DNA of 33,102 nt from Alphaproteobacteria bacterium (lineage in GTDB: Bacteria; Pseudomonadota; Alphaproteobacteria; Caulobacterales; Aquidulcibacteraceae), in assembly GCA_018971945.1 (NCBI GenBank), contig JAGWZH010000025.1, positions 1-33,102 of the forward strand. Reading direction: 5' to 3'. Below the pieces are notes generated by a model, which saw only the letters and a list, made by a program, of their open reading frames with translations, was not told the DNA's origin and did not search any database. Shown here one piece after another: positions 32,614 to 33,102 of this stretch. Made by a program: the position numbers and the translations under genes. How positions within the stretch are numbered: the first letter of the stretch is position 1; every line of letters begins with the position of its first letter.

Positions 32614-33102
32614 GTGGGGCACGCAAAGAAGGGCGTTTGGTTGAAAGGCGCAGGGGCGTTGGGCGCCGCGCTCGCGTTCGCGGGATCTTTGACGAGCGTT
32701 GCGCTGGCGGCGCAGCCGGAAGAGCGCGGCATCGATCTGCAACCGGCTGCGACTGATTTGATGGAGAACGTCAGAGAGTTCCATGTTTTCATGGTCTACA
32801 TCATGGTGGGCATCTCCGCCGTGGTGCTGGCGCTTTTGATCTGGGTGATGTTGCGCTACAACCGGCGCGCCAACCCGACGCCGAAAACCTTCACCCACAA
32901 CGCGACCGTCGAGGTGATCTGGACGGTGATTCCGGTGTTGATCCTGGTCGGGATCGCCTGGAAGTCTTTCCCGCTTCTTTTTGAAGAAGAGCGCATTCCG
33001 CCCGCGGAATTGACCATCAAGGCGATCGGCAATTCGTGGTTTTGGACCTACGACTATCCCGACCATGGGATTTCGCAACTGACCTCCTCGATGCTCACCG
33101 AC
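32614..33102 (+). CDS. coxB: Cytochrome c oxidase subunit II, N-terminal part (cut by window end)
   Basis: The frame is open from a GTG at 32614, seven bases after AGGAGG, to the window end (163 codons). A signal peptide (KGAGALGAALAFAGSLTSVA, then LAAQ) is followed by the two TM helices of subunit II: FMVYIMVGISAVVLALLIWV and VEVIWTVIPVLILVGIAW. The ENVREFHVFMVYIM and HNATVEVIWTVIP segments are typical. The aromatic patch WFWTYDYPD, which passes electrons from cytochrome c, is visible. The CuA ligands (C-x3-C-x3-H) would lie beyond the edge. This subunit takes electrons in aa3-type oxidase. The rest of the cox operon is expected to the right. Confidence 0.93.
   Translation, partial: MGHAKKGVWLKGAGALGAALAFAGSLTSVALAAQPEERGIDLQPAATDLMENVREFHVFMVYIMVGISAVVLALLIWVMLRYNRRANPTPKTFTHNATVEVIWTVIPVLILVGIAWKSFPLLFEEERIPPAELTIKAIGNSWFWTYDYPDHGISQLTSSMLTD

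Overview
The window is about 64% GC chromosomal DNA from an alphaproteobacterium. The order pcm-like / tolC / popZ / valS, a PopZ-type polar organiser, several GANTC (CcrM-type) sites, a plant-type glutamate-cysteine ligase and tldD close to coxB fit the Caulobacterales/Hyphomonadaceae/Parvularculaceae part of that class. This placement rests on gene content and order, not on a database search.

Left edge (1-1269): what looks like the end of an integrated element. It has a PIN-domain toxin overlapping a short upstream ORF, an excisionase-like helix-turn-helix gene, three copies of a 10-bp direct repeat, and then the 3' end of tRNA-Asn(GTT). The tRNA 3' end faces the element, as expected for a tyrosine-recombinase attachment site. 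tRNA-Cys(GCA) and a minus-strand terminator follow.

Core block 1 (1801-9560): a degenerate isoaspartate methyltransferase homologue, a TolC outer-membrane channel, PopZ, valyl-tRNA synthetase and dihydroxyacid dehydratase (ilvD). A convergent acyl-CoA synthetase follows (9715-11259, minus).

Energy-transduction operon (11809-14414): exbB, two different exbD genes and a proline-rich tonB, preceded by a long leader with a possible coupled small ORF and closed by a strong terminator. A small exported protein of unknown function follows.

Metabolic block (15147-24814): a crotonase-fold enzyme, an MFS exporter, a DUF2336 protein, a Baeyer-Villiger-type flavin monooxygenase, a two-TM protein of unknown function, rsmE, glutamate-cysteine ligase and an outer-membrane beta-barrel with a coiled-coil N-terminus. 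The acyl-CoA synthetase, crotonase and monooxygenase would suit lipid or cyclic-ketone breakdown, but they are not in one operon.

Right part (25033-33102): a POT-family peptide transporter with an extra N-terminal helix and a periplasmic insert; an orphan VirD4/TraG-like ATPase with no membrane anchor and a 120-bp low-GC patch; a two-part minisatellite just behind it; a YdcH/DUF465 protein; TldD; two overlapping exported TPR proteins; and the start of coxB (cytochrome c oxidase subunit II), cut by the window edge. The anchorless VirD4-like gene with its low-GC patch and adjoining minisatellite is the most unusual locus. The tRNA-Asn element boundary is the second.
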